Source: Micromonospora costi
GTDB taxonomy: Bacteria > Actinomycetota > Actinomycetes > Mycobacteriales > Micromonosporaceae
Length of the DNA: 64,000 nucleotides
Assembly (NCBI RefSeq): GCF_003626655.1
Contig: NZ_RBAN01000010.1
Location: forward strand, 36,757 to 100,756
Direction of reading: 5' to 3'
The notes under the pieces were generated by a model. The model ran no database searches and was not told the origin of the DNA. It worked only from the letters and a program-made list of their open reading frames with translations. The position numbers and the translations under genes are program-made. Within the stretch, counting starts at the first letter, position 1. Each line of letters starts with the position of its first letter. Of this stretch, positions 27,331 to 36,965 are shown piece after piece.

Positions 27331-28554
27331 ATGCCCGGCGTCCCTCCAGAAGGCGAACCCGTCCCCGCCGACGGCGCGCTGCCCGCCACCGCGACCCGAG
27401 AGGTCGGCGCGCGCGGCTTCGGCGTGTACGTGCACGTGCCCTTCTGCGCGAGCCGCTGCGGCTACTGCGACTTCAACACGTACACGTCCGCCGAGCTGGG
27501 CGGGGGCGCCACCCGGGAGGAGTACGCGGACACCGTGCTGGCCGAGCTGCGGCTCGCCGCCCGGGTGCTCGGCGACACCCCGCCGCCGCGGGTGGACACG
27601 GTGTTCGTGGGCGGCGGCACACCGACCCTGCTCCCCGCCGACGACCTGGCCCGGATCCTGGACGCCGTCGACCGCACCTGGGGGCTGGCGTCCGACGCCG
27701 AGGTGACCACCGAGGCCAACCCGGAGTCGGTCACACCCGAATCGCTCAAGGCGCTGCGCGCGGCCGGCTACACCCGGATCTCGCTGGGCATGCAGTCGGC
27801 CGCGCCCGGGGTGCTGGCGATCCTCGACCGGCGGCACAGCGCCGGCCGGGCCACCGCCGCCGCGACCGAGGCGCGCGACGCCGGGTTCGACCACGTCAAC
27901 CTCGACCTGATCTACGGCACGCCGGGGGAGAGCGCCGAGGACTTCGCCCGCTCGCTCGACGAGGTGGTGGCGGCCGGGGTCGACCACGTCAGCGCGTACG
28001 CCCTGATCGTGGAGGACGGCACGCGGCTCGCCGCCCGCATGCGCCGCGGTGAGCTGCCGTACCCCGACGACGACGTGGCGGCGGACCGCTACCTGGCCGC
28101 GGAGGCTGCGCTCGGCGCCGCCGGCTTCTCCTGGTACGAGGTCTCCAACTGGGCCCGTACGCCCGCCGCCCGGTGCCGCCACAACCTGCTCTACTGGGCC
28201 GGCGGCGACTGGTGGGGGCTCGGGCCGGGCGCGCACAGCCACGTGGGCGGGGTGCGCTGGTGGAACGTCAAGCACCCCACGGCGTACGCCCAGCGCCTGG
28301 CGGCGGGCACGTCGCCCGGCCTGGCCCGGGAGATCCTCAATCCCGACGAGGCGCACATGGAGGACGTCATGCTGCGGCTGCGGCTCGCCTCCGGACTGCC
28401 GCTGGACGTGCTCGACCCGGCGGGCCGGGCGGCGGCCGACCGCGCCCTCGCCGACGGGTTGCTGGACCCGGCCGGTCACGCGGCCGGCCGGGCCGTGCTC
28501 ACCCTGCGCGGCCGGCTGCTCGCCGACGCCGTCGTGCGGGACCTGCTGCCGTAG
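27331..28554 (+). CDS. hemW: HemW, radical-SAM haem chaperone (HemN-like)
   Basis: 407 residues. Radical SAM CxxxCxxC cluster at Cys39, Cys43, Cys46 (VPFCASRCGYCDF), preceded by VYVHVP, then VFVGGGTPTLL and SLGMQSAAPGVLAILDRRH. The protein lacks the extended N-terminus of true HemN oxidases, and the Cys46-Asp-Phe pattern is typical of HemW, which carries haem to target proteins. The ATG at 27331 is the first in frame after the divergent promoter. Equivalent to Rv2388c. Confidence 0.92.
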   Translation: MPGVPPEGEPVPADGALPATATREVGARGFGVYVHVPFCASRCGYCDFNTYTSAELGGGATREEYADTVLAELRLAARVLGDTPPPRVDTVFVGGGTPTLLPADDLARILDAVDRTWGLASDAEVTTEANPESVTPESLKALRAAGYTRISLGMQSAAPGVLAILDRRHSAGRATAAATEARDAGFDHVNLDLIYGTPGESAEDFARSLDEVVAAGVDHVSAYALIVEDGTRLAARMRRGELPYPDDDVAADRYLAAEAALGAAGFSWYEVSNWARTPAARCRHNLLYWAGGDWWGLGPGAHSHVGGVRWWNVKHPTAYAQRLAAGTSPGLAREILNPDEAHMEDVMLRLRLASGLPLDVLDPAGRAAADRALADGLLDPAGHAAGRAVLTLRGRLLADAVVRDLLP

Positions 28555-28559
28555 GGGTG

Positions 28560-28589
28560 CCCGACCGGCCGGGGGAGCGGCCGGTCGGG
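28560..28589. terminator. Bidirectional terminator hemW / DUF4870
   Basis: Perfect 12-bp arms CCCGACCGGCCG/CGGCCGGTCGGG, 6-nt loop, between convergent stops. Confidence 0.85.
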
Positions 28590-28590
28590 A

Positions 28591-29232
28591 TCACTTGATG
28601 AGGCTCGCCGACATCGGGTAGCGGTACGGAGTGCCCTCGTTGGCCTTGATCCCGGCGATGATGCCGAACACGGTGCCGATGATCACCGCGGCCCCGACGG
28701 CGAGGAAGCCGATCAGGATGCAGGAGAGGATCCAGCCGACCAGGCCGACGATCGACCAGACGAGCTGGAAGTTGAGCGCGGCCACGGCGTGCGCGCGGAC
28801 CGTGGGCGACTGGTTGCCCCGGGCCAGCATGGCCACGAGCGGGGCGATCCAGCCGAGCACGCCACCGCTCAGGAGCATGCCCGCGGCGCCGCCGACGTGC
28901 GCGACCAGCGCCCAGGTCTTGTCCTCGTTGCCGGCGTAGCCGGAGGGCGGGCCGTAGCCGCCGCCGGTCGGATACCCGACGCCCGGCGGCGGGTAGCCCC
29001 CGGGCGGGGCGCCGCCACCCGGGGGCGGGTAGCCGCCCGGTGACTGCGGGCCACCGGGGGGTGGCGGATAGCCACCGGGCGGGGGATAGCCACCGGGGCC
29101 GGGGGCCCCGGACAGTGGTGCGGTGGGCGGCTCGTCCGAGGCGGACGGCCCGGGTGCGGGCGGCGGCAGGGTCGGGTCCGACGGCTGGCCGCCGGGCTCA
29201 CCCGCGCCGGGAGGGCGAGGTGGTTCAGTCAT
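28591..29232 (-). CDS. DUF4870 membrane protein with Gly/Pro/Tyr-rich N-terminus
   Basis: 213 residues. The first ~100 residues are a low-complexity Pro/Gly/Tyr segment with repeats of the type GGYPPP. They are followed by a DUF4870 (Tic20-like) domain with three helices: GMLLSGGVLGWIAPLVAML, VRAHAVAALNFQLVW...VGWILSCILIGFL and AAVIIGTVFGIIAGI. Function unknown. ATG at 29232 with TACCGT 7 nt upstream on the minus strand and no ribosome site (leaderless type). Confidence 0.88.
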   Translation of the reverse strand: MTEPPRPPGAGEPGGQPSDPTLPPPAPGPSASDEPPTAPLSGAPGPGGYPPPGGYPPPPGGPQSPGGYPPPGGGAPPGGYPPPGVGYPTGGGYGPPSGYAGNEDKTWALVAHVGGAAGMLLSGGVLGWIAPLVAMLARGNQSPTVRAHAVAALNFQLVWSIVGLVGWILSCILIGFLAVGAAVIIGTVFGIIAGIKANEGTPYRYPMSASLIK

Positions 29233-29410
29233 GAACGTCACGGTAGGGGCCGCCGGCAACGTCACGCCAGAGCGACACCGCCGGGCCGGCACGCCCGATC
29301 GGGCGACCACCGGTTGCGCCCCCGCCCGACGGTCCGGGCGCCGCGACGTGGGACGGACCGCACCGGCGGTCCGTCGTTGATCATCGCGTCGGCGGGCCCG
29401 CCGACGTAGA

Positions 29411-29437
29411 CTGGCACTCGCTACAGTCGAGTGCCAG
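29411..29437 (+). promoter_or_regulatory. CIRCE operator for HrcA
   Basis: CTGGCACTC-N9-GAGTGCCAG, perfect 9-bp arms with the canonical 9-nt spacer, 56 bp before hrcA. It overlaps TAGACT (29407-29412), a likely -10 box, consistent with HrcA blocking its own promoter. Confidence 0.95.
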
Positions 29438-29493
29438 GAACGCCGCCCGCGGTGCGCAGCGCCGGGGGCCGACGCGCGTAGGAGGTGGGGAGG

Positions 29494-30516
29494 ATGGGTC
29501 TCGACGACCGCAAGCTCGCCGTGCTCCGCGCGATCGTCGAGGACTACGTCGCCACGCAGGAGCCGGTCGGCAGCCGCGCGCTGGTCGAGCGGCACCAACT
29601 CGGGGTGTCCCCGGCGACGGTCCGCAACGACATGGCGGTCCTCGAGGAGGAGGGCTACATCCGGCAGCCGCACACGAGCGCCGGCCGGGTGCCCACCGAC
29701 CGCGGCTACCGGCTCTTCGTCGACCGGCTGTCCCGGGTCAAGCCGCTCAGCCCGGCCGAACGCCGGGCGATCGAGCGCTTCCTCGTCGGCGCCGTCGACC
29801 TCGACGACGTGGTGCACCGCACGGTGCGCCTGCTGGCCCAGCTGACCCGGCAGGTCGCCGTCGTGCAGTACCCGAGCCTGGCCCGCTCGTCGGTGCGGCA
29901 CCTGGAACTGGTGCCGATCTCCACCACCCGGCTGATGCTGGTGATGATCGCCGACACCGGTCGGGTCGAGCAGCGACTGGTCGAGATGCCCGCGCCGATC
30001 CCGGCCGAGGACGTCACCGACCTGCGCCGGGTGGTCAACGAGAAGCTCGTGGGCACCCGTTTGTCGGACACGCCGCCGCTCGTGCAGGCGCTGGTCGACG
30101 AGGCCAGCCCCGGCCTGCGGCCGGCCATGGCCACCCTCTCCAGCGTGCTGCTGGAGACCCTGGTCGAACGGCACGAGGAACGGATCGCGCTGGCCGGCAC
30201 GGCCAACCTGACCCGCGGCGGCCTGCTCGACTTCCAGGGCTCGCTACGACCGATCCTCGAGGCGCTCGAGGAGGAGGTCGTGCTGCTGAAGCTCATCGGC
30301 GAGGTCGAGCCCAGCACGATGCGGGTCCGCATCGGCGACGAGAACGAGATCGACAACCTCCGGGCGGCCTCCGTGGTGAGCACCGGCTACGGCCCCGGCG
30401 CGACGATCGTCGGCGGCCTTGGCGTGCTGGGGCCGACCCGGATGGACTACCCCGGCACCATCGCCACGGTGAGGGCCGTGGCACGCTACGTGGGCGACCT
30501 GCTGGCCCAGAACTGA
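29494..30516 (+). CDS. hrcA: Heat-inducible transcription repressor HrcA
   Basis: 340 residues. N-terminal winged helix with QEPVGSRALVERHQLGVSPATVRNDMAVLEEEGYIRQPHTSAGRVPTDRGYR, which I cite as spanning about residues 23-72, then the central GAF-like and dimerisation domains. HrcA binds CIRCE and is kept active by the GroEL chaperonin. ATG at 29494 chosen for AGGAGG eight nt upstream; a GTG at 29485 is the alternative. A perfect CIRCE lies upstream, so the hrcA-dnaJ unit is autoregulated. Confidence 0.96.
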   Translation: MGLDDRKLAVLRAIVEDYVATQEPVGSRALVERHQLGVSPATVRNDMAVLEEEGYIRQPHTSAGRVPTDRGYRLFVDRLSRVKPLSPAERRAIERFLVGAVDLDDVVHRTVRLLAQLTRQVAVVQYPSLARSSVRHLELVPISTTRLMLVMIADTGRVEQRLVEMPAPIPAEDVTDLRRVVNEKLVGTRLSDTPPLVQALVDEASPGLRPAMATLSSVLLETLVERHEERIALAGTANLTRGGLLDFQGSLRPILEALEEEVVLLKLIGEVEPSTMRVRIGDENEIDNLRAASVVSTGYGPGATIVGGLGVLGPTRMDYPGTIATVRAVARYVGDLLAQN

Positions 30517-30589
30517 CCAGGCAGCACCGACGGCCGGTCCCGGCCGGCGGCCGGCGCAACGCGAGACGAACATGAGGACACGGAACGCA

Positions 30590-31735
30590 GTGGCCAGGGA
30601 CTACTACGGCATTCTCGGCGTGAGCCGGGACGCCTCCGACGACGAGATCAAGCGCGCCTACCGCAAGCTGGCGCGCCAGTTCCACCCGGACGTCAATCCG
30701 GACCCGGAGGCCCAGGAGAAGTTCAAGGACATCAACGCCGCGTACGAGGTCCTCTCGGACGACCGGAAACGGCAGATCGTCGACCTGGGCGGCGACCCCC
30801 TCGCGCCCGGTGGCGGGGGCGCCGGTGGTCCGGGTGGCCCCGGCGGCGCCGGCCCCTTCGTCGGCTTCCAGGACATCATGGACGCCTTCTTCGGCGGGGC
30901 GGCCGGTGGCGCGCGCGGTCCCCGGCCGCGTACCCGGCCCGGCGCTGACGCGATCCTGCGTCTCGAACTGGACCTCCAGGAGACCGCGTTCGGCGTCGAG
31001 GCCCCCATCACGGTCGACACCGCGGTCCTTTGCACCACCTGCTCCGGCGCCGGCACCGCCGCCGGCACCCACCTCGCCACCTGCGAGGCGTGCGGCGGGC
31101 GGGGCGAGGTGCAGTCGGTGCAGCGCACCTTCCTCGGCCAGGTGGTCTCCGCCCGGCCGTGCACCGTCTGCCAGGGCTACGGCACCACGATCCCGCACCC
31201 CTGCCCCACCTGTGCCGGCGACGGCCGGGTGCGCACCCGGCGCTCGCTCACCGTCAAGATCCCCGCGGGCGTCGAGGACGGGATGCGGATCCGGCTGGCC
31301 CAGCAGGGCGAGGTCGGCCCGGGCGGTGGCACCGCCGGCGACCTCTACGTGGAGATCCACGAGCGGCCGCACGACGTCTACTCCCGCAAGGGCGACGACC
31401 TGCACTGCCGGGTCACCGTGCCGATGACGGCGGCGGCACTTGGCACCCGGCTGACCATCAAGACGCTGGACAGCGAGGAGACCGTCGACGTCAAGCCCGG
31501 CACCCAGCCGGGCAGCACCCTGCGGCTGCGCGCCCGCGGCGTGCCGCACCTGCGCGGCACCGGGCGGGGTGACCTGTACGTCCACCTCGACGTGCGCACC
31601 CCCACCAAGCTCGACGCCGACCAGGAGCGGATGCTGCGCGACTTCGCCAAGACGCGGGGCGAGGAGGTCGCCGAGCTGACCAAGCAGGGCGGTTTCTTCT
31701 CCCGGATGCGCGACGCCTTCAACGGCCACGCCTGA
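30590..31735 (+). CDS. dnaJ: Chaperone DnaJ (DnaJ2)
   Basis: 381 residues. J domain with HPD (FHPDVNPDPEAQEKFKDIN), Gly/Phe-rich linker (GGAGGPGGPGGAGPF), and four CxxCxGxG zinc repeats CTTCSGAG, CEACGGRG, CTVCQGYG and CPTCAGDG, then the C-terminal substrate domain. Stimulates DnaK. The GTG at 30590 gives (M)ARDYYGILGV, the family start; the ATG at 30572 would add six residues. It follows hrcA by 73 bp and is expected to be co-regulated by CIRCE. Confidence 0.96.
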   Translation: MARDYYGILGVSRDASDDEIKRAYRKLARQFHPDVNPDPEAQEKFKDINAAYEVLSDDRKRQIVDLGGDPLAPGGGGAGGPGGPGGAGPFVGFQDIMDAFFGGAAGGARGPRPRTRPGADAILRLELDLQETAFGVEAPITVDTAVLCTTCSGAGTAAGTHLATCEACGGRGEVQSVQRTFLGQVVSARPCTVCQGYGTTIPHPCPTCAGDGRVRTRRSLTVKIPAGVEDGMRIRLAQQGEVGPGGGTAGDLYVEIHERPHDVYSRKGDDLHCRVTVPMTAAALGTRLTIKTLDSEETVDVKPGTQPGSTLRLRARGVPHLRGTGRGDLYVHLDVRTPTKLDADQERMLRDFAKTRGEEVAELTKQGGFFSRMRDAFNGHA

Positions 31736-31798
31736 TCCGGCTGTCCCTGTTCGCACCTCGCCGCCCCGGCGCCCGCCGGTGCGGCTAGCCTGACCGTC

Positions 31799-32533
31799 GT
31801 GTCCGCGCCACTGTTCCTCGTCGAGTCGCTGCCCGTCGGGGACTCGTTCACCCTCGGCGGTCCCGAGGGTCACCACGCGGCCACCGTCCAACGGCTGCGC
31901 GTCGGCGAGGAGCTGCTGCTCGCCGACGGCCGGGGCGGCACGGCCGCCGCGGTGGTCACCGCCGTCGGCCGGGGCAGCCTCGACCTCGCGCTCACCTCCC
32001 GGGGGTACGTGGACGCGCCCGTCCCGCGGCTGGTCGTGGTGCAGGGCATCGCCAAGGGCGATCGGGGTGAGCTGGCCGTGCAGGCGATGACCGAGGTCGG
32101 GGTGGACGAGATCGTGCCCTGGGCGGCGTCCCGCTCGGTGGCGCAGTGGCGCGGCGAGCGGGGCGTACGGGCCCGGGAGAAGTGGGCGTCCACCGCCCGG
32201 GAGGCGGCCAAGCAGGCCCGCAGGCCGTGGCTGCCGGTGCTGGCCGGCTCCCCGGACGAGTCGACCGACCGGGTTGCCCGCCGGATCGCCGGCGCGACCG
32301 CGGCGTTCGTCCTGCACGAGGAGGCTACGGACCGGCTCACCACGGTCGACCTGCCGGACACCGGCGAGATCGTGCTGGTGGTCGGCCCCGAGGGCGGTAT
32401 CGCGCCCGCCGAGCTGGACGCGTTCAGCGCCGCGGGCGCCCGCCCGGTACGCCTCGGCGACTCCGTGCTCCGCACCTCGACGGCCGGCGTGGCCGCCCTC
32501 GCAGTGCTGTCCACCCGCCTGTCCCGCTGGTAA
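31799..32533 (+). CDS. rsmE: 16S rRNA m3U1498 methyltransferase RsmE
   Basis: 244 residues. N-terminal PUA-like domain (GPEGHHAATVQRLRVGEELLLADG) and SPOUT methyltransferase domain with the trefoil-knot SAM site VGPEGGIAPAE and LGDSVLRTSTAGVAAL. GTG at 31799 with TAGCCT 7 nt upstream and no Shine-Dalgarno, suggesting its own leaderless transcript even though it follows dnaJ as in Rv2373c-Rv2372c. Confidence 0.95.
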   Translation: MSAPLFLVESLPVGDSFTLGGPEGHHAATVQRLRVGEELLLADGRGGTAAAVVTAVGRGSLDLALTSRGYVDAPVPRLVVVQGIAKGDRGELAVQAMTEVGVDEIVPWAASRSVAQWRGERGVRAREKWASTAREAAKQARRPWLPVLAGSPDESTDRVARRIAGATAAFVLHEEATDRLTTVDLPDTGEIVLVVGPEGGIAPAELDAFSAAGARPVRLGDSVLRTSTAGVAALAVLSTRLSRW

Positions 32534-32612
32534 CCCGCCCGCCCCCCGCGTCCCGCCCCCGGAGCACCAGGCCCTCGGCGCCCTCGCTCCCCGGCGCGGG
32601 TGCCGCGCGGGG

Positions 32613-33386
32613 TCAGGTGCGGAGGTAGGAGGCGCCGTTGAGGTCGACGATGGTGCCGGAGGCCCACTCGGCCTCGGGGGAGGCCAGCCAGTGCACCGCC
32701 GCCGCGATCTCCTCGGGACGGGCGATGCGGTTGAACGGGCTCTGCGCCCGGACCGCCGCGCCCCGCTCGGCCTTCAGGTGCTCGTTGGTCATGTCGGTCT
32801 CGACGAAGCCGGGCGCCACGGACGCCACCGCGATGCCGTACGGAGCCAGGGCGACCGCGAGCGACTGCGCCATCGCGTTCATCCCCGCCTTGCTCGCTCC
32901 GTACGCCGGATTCGCGGGCTCGCCGCGGAACGCGCCCCGGGACGAGACGTTGACGATCCGCCCGCCCCGTTCGCGCATGTGCTGGGCGGCGCACCAGGCC
33001 GCGTTGGCGGCGCCGAACAGGTTGGTGTCGAGGACCTCGCGCCAGCGCTCCCGCCACTGCTCGTAGGTGCTCTCGAAGACCGGGTGCGGGGGGTCCGCGG
33101 GCCCGAACACGCCGGCGTTGTTCACGAGCACGTCCAGCCCGCCGAGGCGGTCGGCGGCCTCGTCCACCATCGCCCGCACGGCGTCCGGGTCCGCGAGGTC
33201 GGCCCGGACGACCACGTGCCCCTCGCCGGGCAGCTGCGCCCGCAGGTCCTCGGCCAGCTCGGCCGAGTCCCGGTGGTGGATCGCCACCCGGTCCCCGCCG
33301 GCCGCGAAGGCCTTCACCACCGCCCGCCCGATGCCGCGCGAGCCACCCGTCACCAGTACCGCCCGTGAAGTCACGCGCGCCATCAT
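32613..33386 (-). CDS. SDR family oxidoreductase (FabG-like)
   Basis: 257 residues with all SDR elements intact: TGGSRGIGR, LVNNAGVFGP, Ser in NVSSRGAF, and YGASKAG. C-terminus ASGTIVDLNGASYLRT. Likely NADPH-dependent reductase; substrate unknown. Two consecutive ATG codons at 33386 and 33383 and a GTG at 33374 are possible starts. Convergent with rsmE, divergent from the HIT gene. Confidence 0.9.
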   Translation of the reverse strand: MMARVTSRAVLVTGGSRGIGRAVVKAFAAGGDRVAIHHRDSAELAEDLRAQLPGEGHVVVRADLADPDAVRAMVDEAADRLGGLDVLVNNAGVFGPADPPHPVFESTYEQWRERWREVLDTNLFGAANAAWCAAQHMRERGGRIVNVSSRGAFRGEPANPAYGASKAGMNAMAQSLAVALAPYGIAVASVAPGFVETDMTNEHLKAERGAAVRAQSPFNRIARPEEIAAAVHWLASPEAEWASGTIVDLNGASYLRT

Positions 33387-33442
33387 GCCGGAGTGGCCCG
33401 GGCTCGCCCACAGGCCCCCGGGCCAGCGCTTAGCATGCCCGG

Positions 33443-33802
33443 ATGGGATCCGACTGCCTGTTCTGCCGCATCGTCGCCGGGGAGATCCCGGCCACCGTCG
33501 TCCGGGAAACCGCCACCACCCTCGCCTTCCGCGACATCGACCCGAAGGCGCCGGTGCACGTGCTGGTGATCCCGAAGGAGCACTACGCGGACGTCGTCAC
33601 GCTCGCGCAGGGCGATCCCGCGCTCGCCGGTGAGGTGCTGGCCACGGCCGCCGCCGTGGCCGAGGACGAGGGGCTCCTCGGCGACGGTTTCCGGTTGATG
33701 TTCAACACCGGGGCGTACGGCGGCCAGGAGGTGTTCCACGCGCACGCCCACCTGCTCGGCGGCGCGCCGCTCGGCCCGATGCTGGCGCGGGACGTCGCAT
33801 GA
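33443..33802 (+). CDS. HIT family (HINT-type) nucleotide hydrolase
   Basis: 119 residues. N-terminal zinc-type DCLFCRIVAGEIPATVV and the histidine triad HAHAH in EVFHAHAHLLGG. HINT enzymes hydrolyse AMP-lysine and related phosphoramidates. ATG at 33443 with TAGCAT 6 nt upstream and no ribosome site (leaderless type). Coupled by ATGA overlap to the serine hydrolase that follows. Confidence 0.94.
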   Translation: MGSDCLFCRIVAGEIPATVVRETATTLAFRDIDPKAPVHVLVIPKEHYADVVTLAQGDPALAGEVLATAAAVAEDEGLLGDGFRLMFNTGAYGGQEVFHAHAHLLGGAPLGPMLARDVA

Positions 33803-35175
33803 GCACGGTGGCGGAGCGCCTGGACCGGATGGTGCGCCGGGTGCAGGCGCACTCCCGGGTCCCGGCCATCTCGGCGGCGCTGCACCGGGCCGACCGGCCG
33901 TTGTGGACGTGCACTGTCGGTGGCACCGGCAACGACACGGCGCTGGACCCGGAGACCACGTTCCGGATCGGTTCGGTCACCAAGACCTTCACCGCCGTGC
34001 TCACCCTCCAGTGCCGCGACGACGGCCTGCTCGACCTGGACGACCCGGTCGGCCGGCACCTCGATCTGCCGGCGCACGGCGAGCTGACCGTGCGGCGGCT
34101 GCTCTCGCACACCGCCGGCCTGCAACGGGAGCCGTACGGGGACGTCTGGGACACGCTGCGCGCGCCGGACGACGAGCGGCTCCTCGCCGACCTGGCCCGG
34201 GCCGAGCGGGTGCTGCCGTCCGGCCGCCGCTACCACTACTCGAACCTCGGCATGGCCCTGCTCGGCCGGATGGTCGGCAAGCTGCGCGGCGGCACGTGGG
34301 CCGAGGTGCTCACCGAGCGGGTGCTGACCCCGTTGGGGCTGACCCGCACCACGGTGACGCCGGGGCGGCGGGCCGCCACGGGTTTCCTGGTCGACGCGTA
34401 CTCCGACGAGGCCCGTCCCGAGCCGCCGACCGACTTCGGCGCGGTCGGGCCGGCGGCGCAGCTGTGGAGCACCGCCGGGGACATGGCCCGGTGGGCCGCC
34501 TTCCTGGCCGACCCGGCGTCGCTCGACGCGGCCGGCCGGGTGCTCGCCCCGTCGACCCTCGACGAGATGCGCTGGCCGGTGACGGTGACCGACGAGACGT
34601 TGTGGTCGGGCGGGTTCGGGCTCGGGCTCATCCTGGTGCCGCAGGGCGAGCGGGTGGTGCACGTGGGGCACGACGGCGCGATGCCGGGCTTCCTGGCCGG
34701 CGTCTACGGCCGGCGCGGCGGGGAGGGGACGGCCGCCGCGATGGGTTGCGCGGTCCTCCTCTCCTCCGGCACCGCGGGCGAGGCCCTCGAGCTGCCGCAC
34801 CGGCTGCTCGCCGCGGCGGTCGAGCACGACCCGGCGGAGATCGAGCCGTGGCGGCCCGGCGCGCCGGCCCCCGCGCCGCTGCGCGGGCTGCTCGGCCGCT
34901 GGTGGGGAGAGGGCTACGAGTACGTCTTCTCCTGGCACGACGGGGCGTTGCGGGCCCGCGGCGCCGACGACCCGGCCGGCAAGCCGCCGGCGGTCTTCGC
35001 GCCGGTGCCGGACCGGGAGGACGTGTTCCGGACGGTCTCCGGACGGGAGGCCGGCGAGCTGTTGCGGCTCACCCGGGACGAGAGCGGCGCGGTGGTACGG
35101 ATGCACTGGGCCACCTACCGGTTCACCCGTCACCAGGAGACCTTCGACCGGTACGACTTCCGCATCGGGGAGTGA
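33799..35175 (+). CDS. Serine hydrolase, beta-lactamase/class C PBP-like
   Basis: 458 residues, no signal peptide visible, so probably cytoplasmic. Catalytic SxxK in RIGSVTKTF, second motif YSN in RYHYSNLG, and the HxG-type third motif VGHDG. A C-terminal beta-rich extension of about 100 residues follows. Such proteins are D-amino-acid peptidases or esterases; resistance to beta-lactams is not implied. ATG overlaps the HIT stop, an arrangement suggesting coupled expression. Confidence 0.88.
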   Translation: MSTVAERLDRMVRRVQAHSRVPAISAALHRADRPLWTCTVGGTGNDTALDPETTFRIGSVTKTFTAVLTLQCRDDGLLDLDDPVGRHLDLPAHGELTVRRLLSHTAGLQREPYGDVWDTLRAPDDERLLADLARAERVLPSGRRYHYSNLGMALLGRMVGKLRGGTWAEVLTERVLTPLGLTRTTVTPGRRAATGFLVDAYSDEARPEPPTDFGAVGPAAQLWSTAGDMARWAAFLADPASLDAAGRVLAPSTLDEMRWPVTVTDETLWSGGFGLGLILVPQGERVVHVGHDGAMPGFLAGVYGRRGGEGTAAAMGCAVLLSSGTAGEALELPHRLLAAAVEHDPAEIEPWRPGAPAPAPLRGLLGRWWGEGYEYVFSWHDGALRARGADDPAGKPPAVFAPVPDREDVFRTVSGREAGELLRLTRDESGAVVRMHWATYRFTRHQETFDRYDFRIGE

Positions 35176-35199
35176 CGGCCCGGGAGTGACGCCCGCCGG

Positions 35200-35232
35200 G
35201 GTGCGGGGGCGGCCGCGTGCCGCCCCCGCACC
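35200..35232 (+). terminator. Terminator after the serine hydrolase
   Basis: Perfect 14-bp arms GGTGCGGGGGCGGC/GCCGCCCCCGCACC, loop CGCGT. The gap to phoH also holds TACGAT (35328-35333), a likely -10 box giving a leader of about 75 nt. Confidence 0.85.
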
Positions 35233-35414
35233 CCACGCGGTTCTGCCGTTTTTCGTGCTGTTCGTCCTGACCGCCGGCCGGCGCCCGGGGCGCGGAAATG
35301 CGCACGGTGCTGCGGGTGTTGAACCGATACGATGGGTGGAACGTCCGTACGCCGCGCCACCAGGGCCGGCGCCGAGATCGAGAGCAGGTGGCACAGGGCC
35401 CCTCGGCCCGACCT

Positions 35415-36476
<1,062 letters not shown>

Positions 36477-36491
36477 ATCAGGGGAATCCAC

Positions 36492-36965
36492 TTGTCCATC
36501 GAGATCGCCAACGAGTCCGGTGTCGAGGTCGACACCGACGCCGTGCTCGCCGTCGCCCGGCACGCCCTCGACGAGATGGGGGTCAACCCCCTCGCCGAGC
36601 TGTCCGTGCTGCTGGTCGACGTCGAGTACATGACCGAGCTCAACCACCGCTGGATGGGGGGCGACGGGCCGACAGACGTGCTCGCGTTCCCCATGGACGA
36701 GGGCAGCGTCGACCACGGCCCGGGCGAGAGCGCCCCGGCCGGTGGCGAGCCCGCCCTGCTCGGTGACATCGTGCTCTGCCCCGAGGTGGCGGCCAAGCAG
36801 GCGGCGACCGCCGGCCACTCCGCGGCCGACGAGCTGCACCTGCTCACCGTGCACGGTGTGCTGCACCTGCTCGGGTACGACCATGCCGAGCCGGAGGAGG
36901 AGCGGGAGATGTTCGCGCTCCAGGCCCGACTGCTGTCCAGCTGGCGGTCGAGCCGGTCCCAGTGA
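36492..36965 (+). CDS. ybeY: Endoribonuclease YbeY
   Basis: 157 residues. Zinc motif HGVLHLLGYDH (H3xH5xH) near the C-terminus and NHRWMGGDGPTDVLAFPMDE. Matures the 16S rRNA 3' end and takes part in ribosome quality control. Rare TTG start, supported by AGGGGA seven nt upstream and by the conserved (M)SIEIANESG opening. Overlaps the CNNM start. Confidence 0.95.
   Translation: MSIEIANESGVEVDTDAVLAVARHALDEMGVNPLAELSVLLVDVEYMTELNHRWMGGDGPTDVLAFPMDEGSVDHGPGESAPAGGEPALLGDIVLCPEVAAKQAATAGHSAADELHLLTVHGVLHLLGYDHAEPEEEREMFALQARLLSSWRSSRSQ

Noticed and set aside
33799..35175. Secreted beta-lactamase
   Set aside because: No signal peptide; motifs fit the wide serine hydrolase/class C family.
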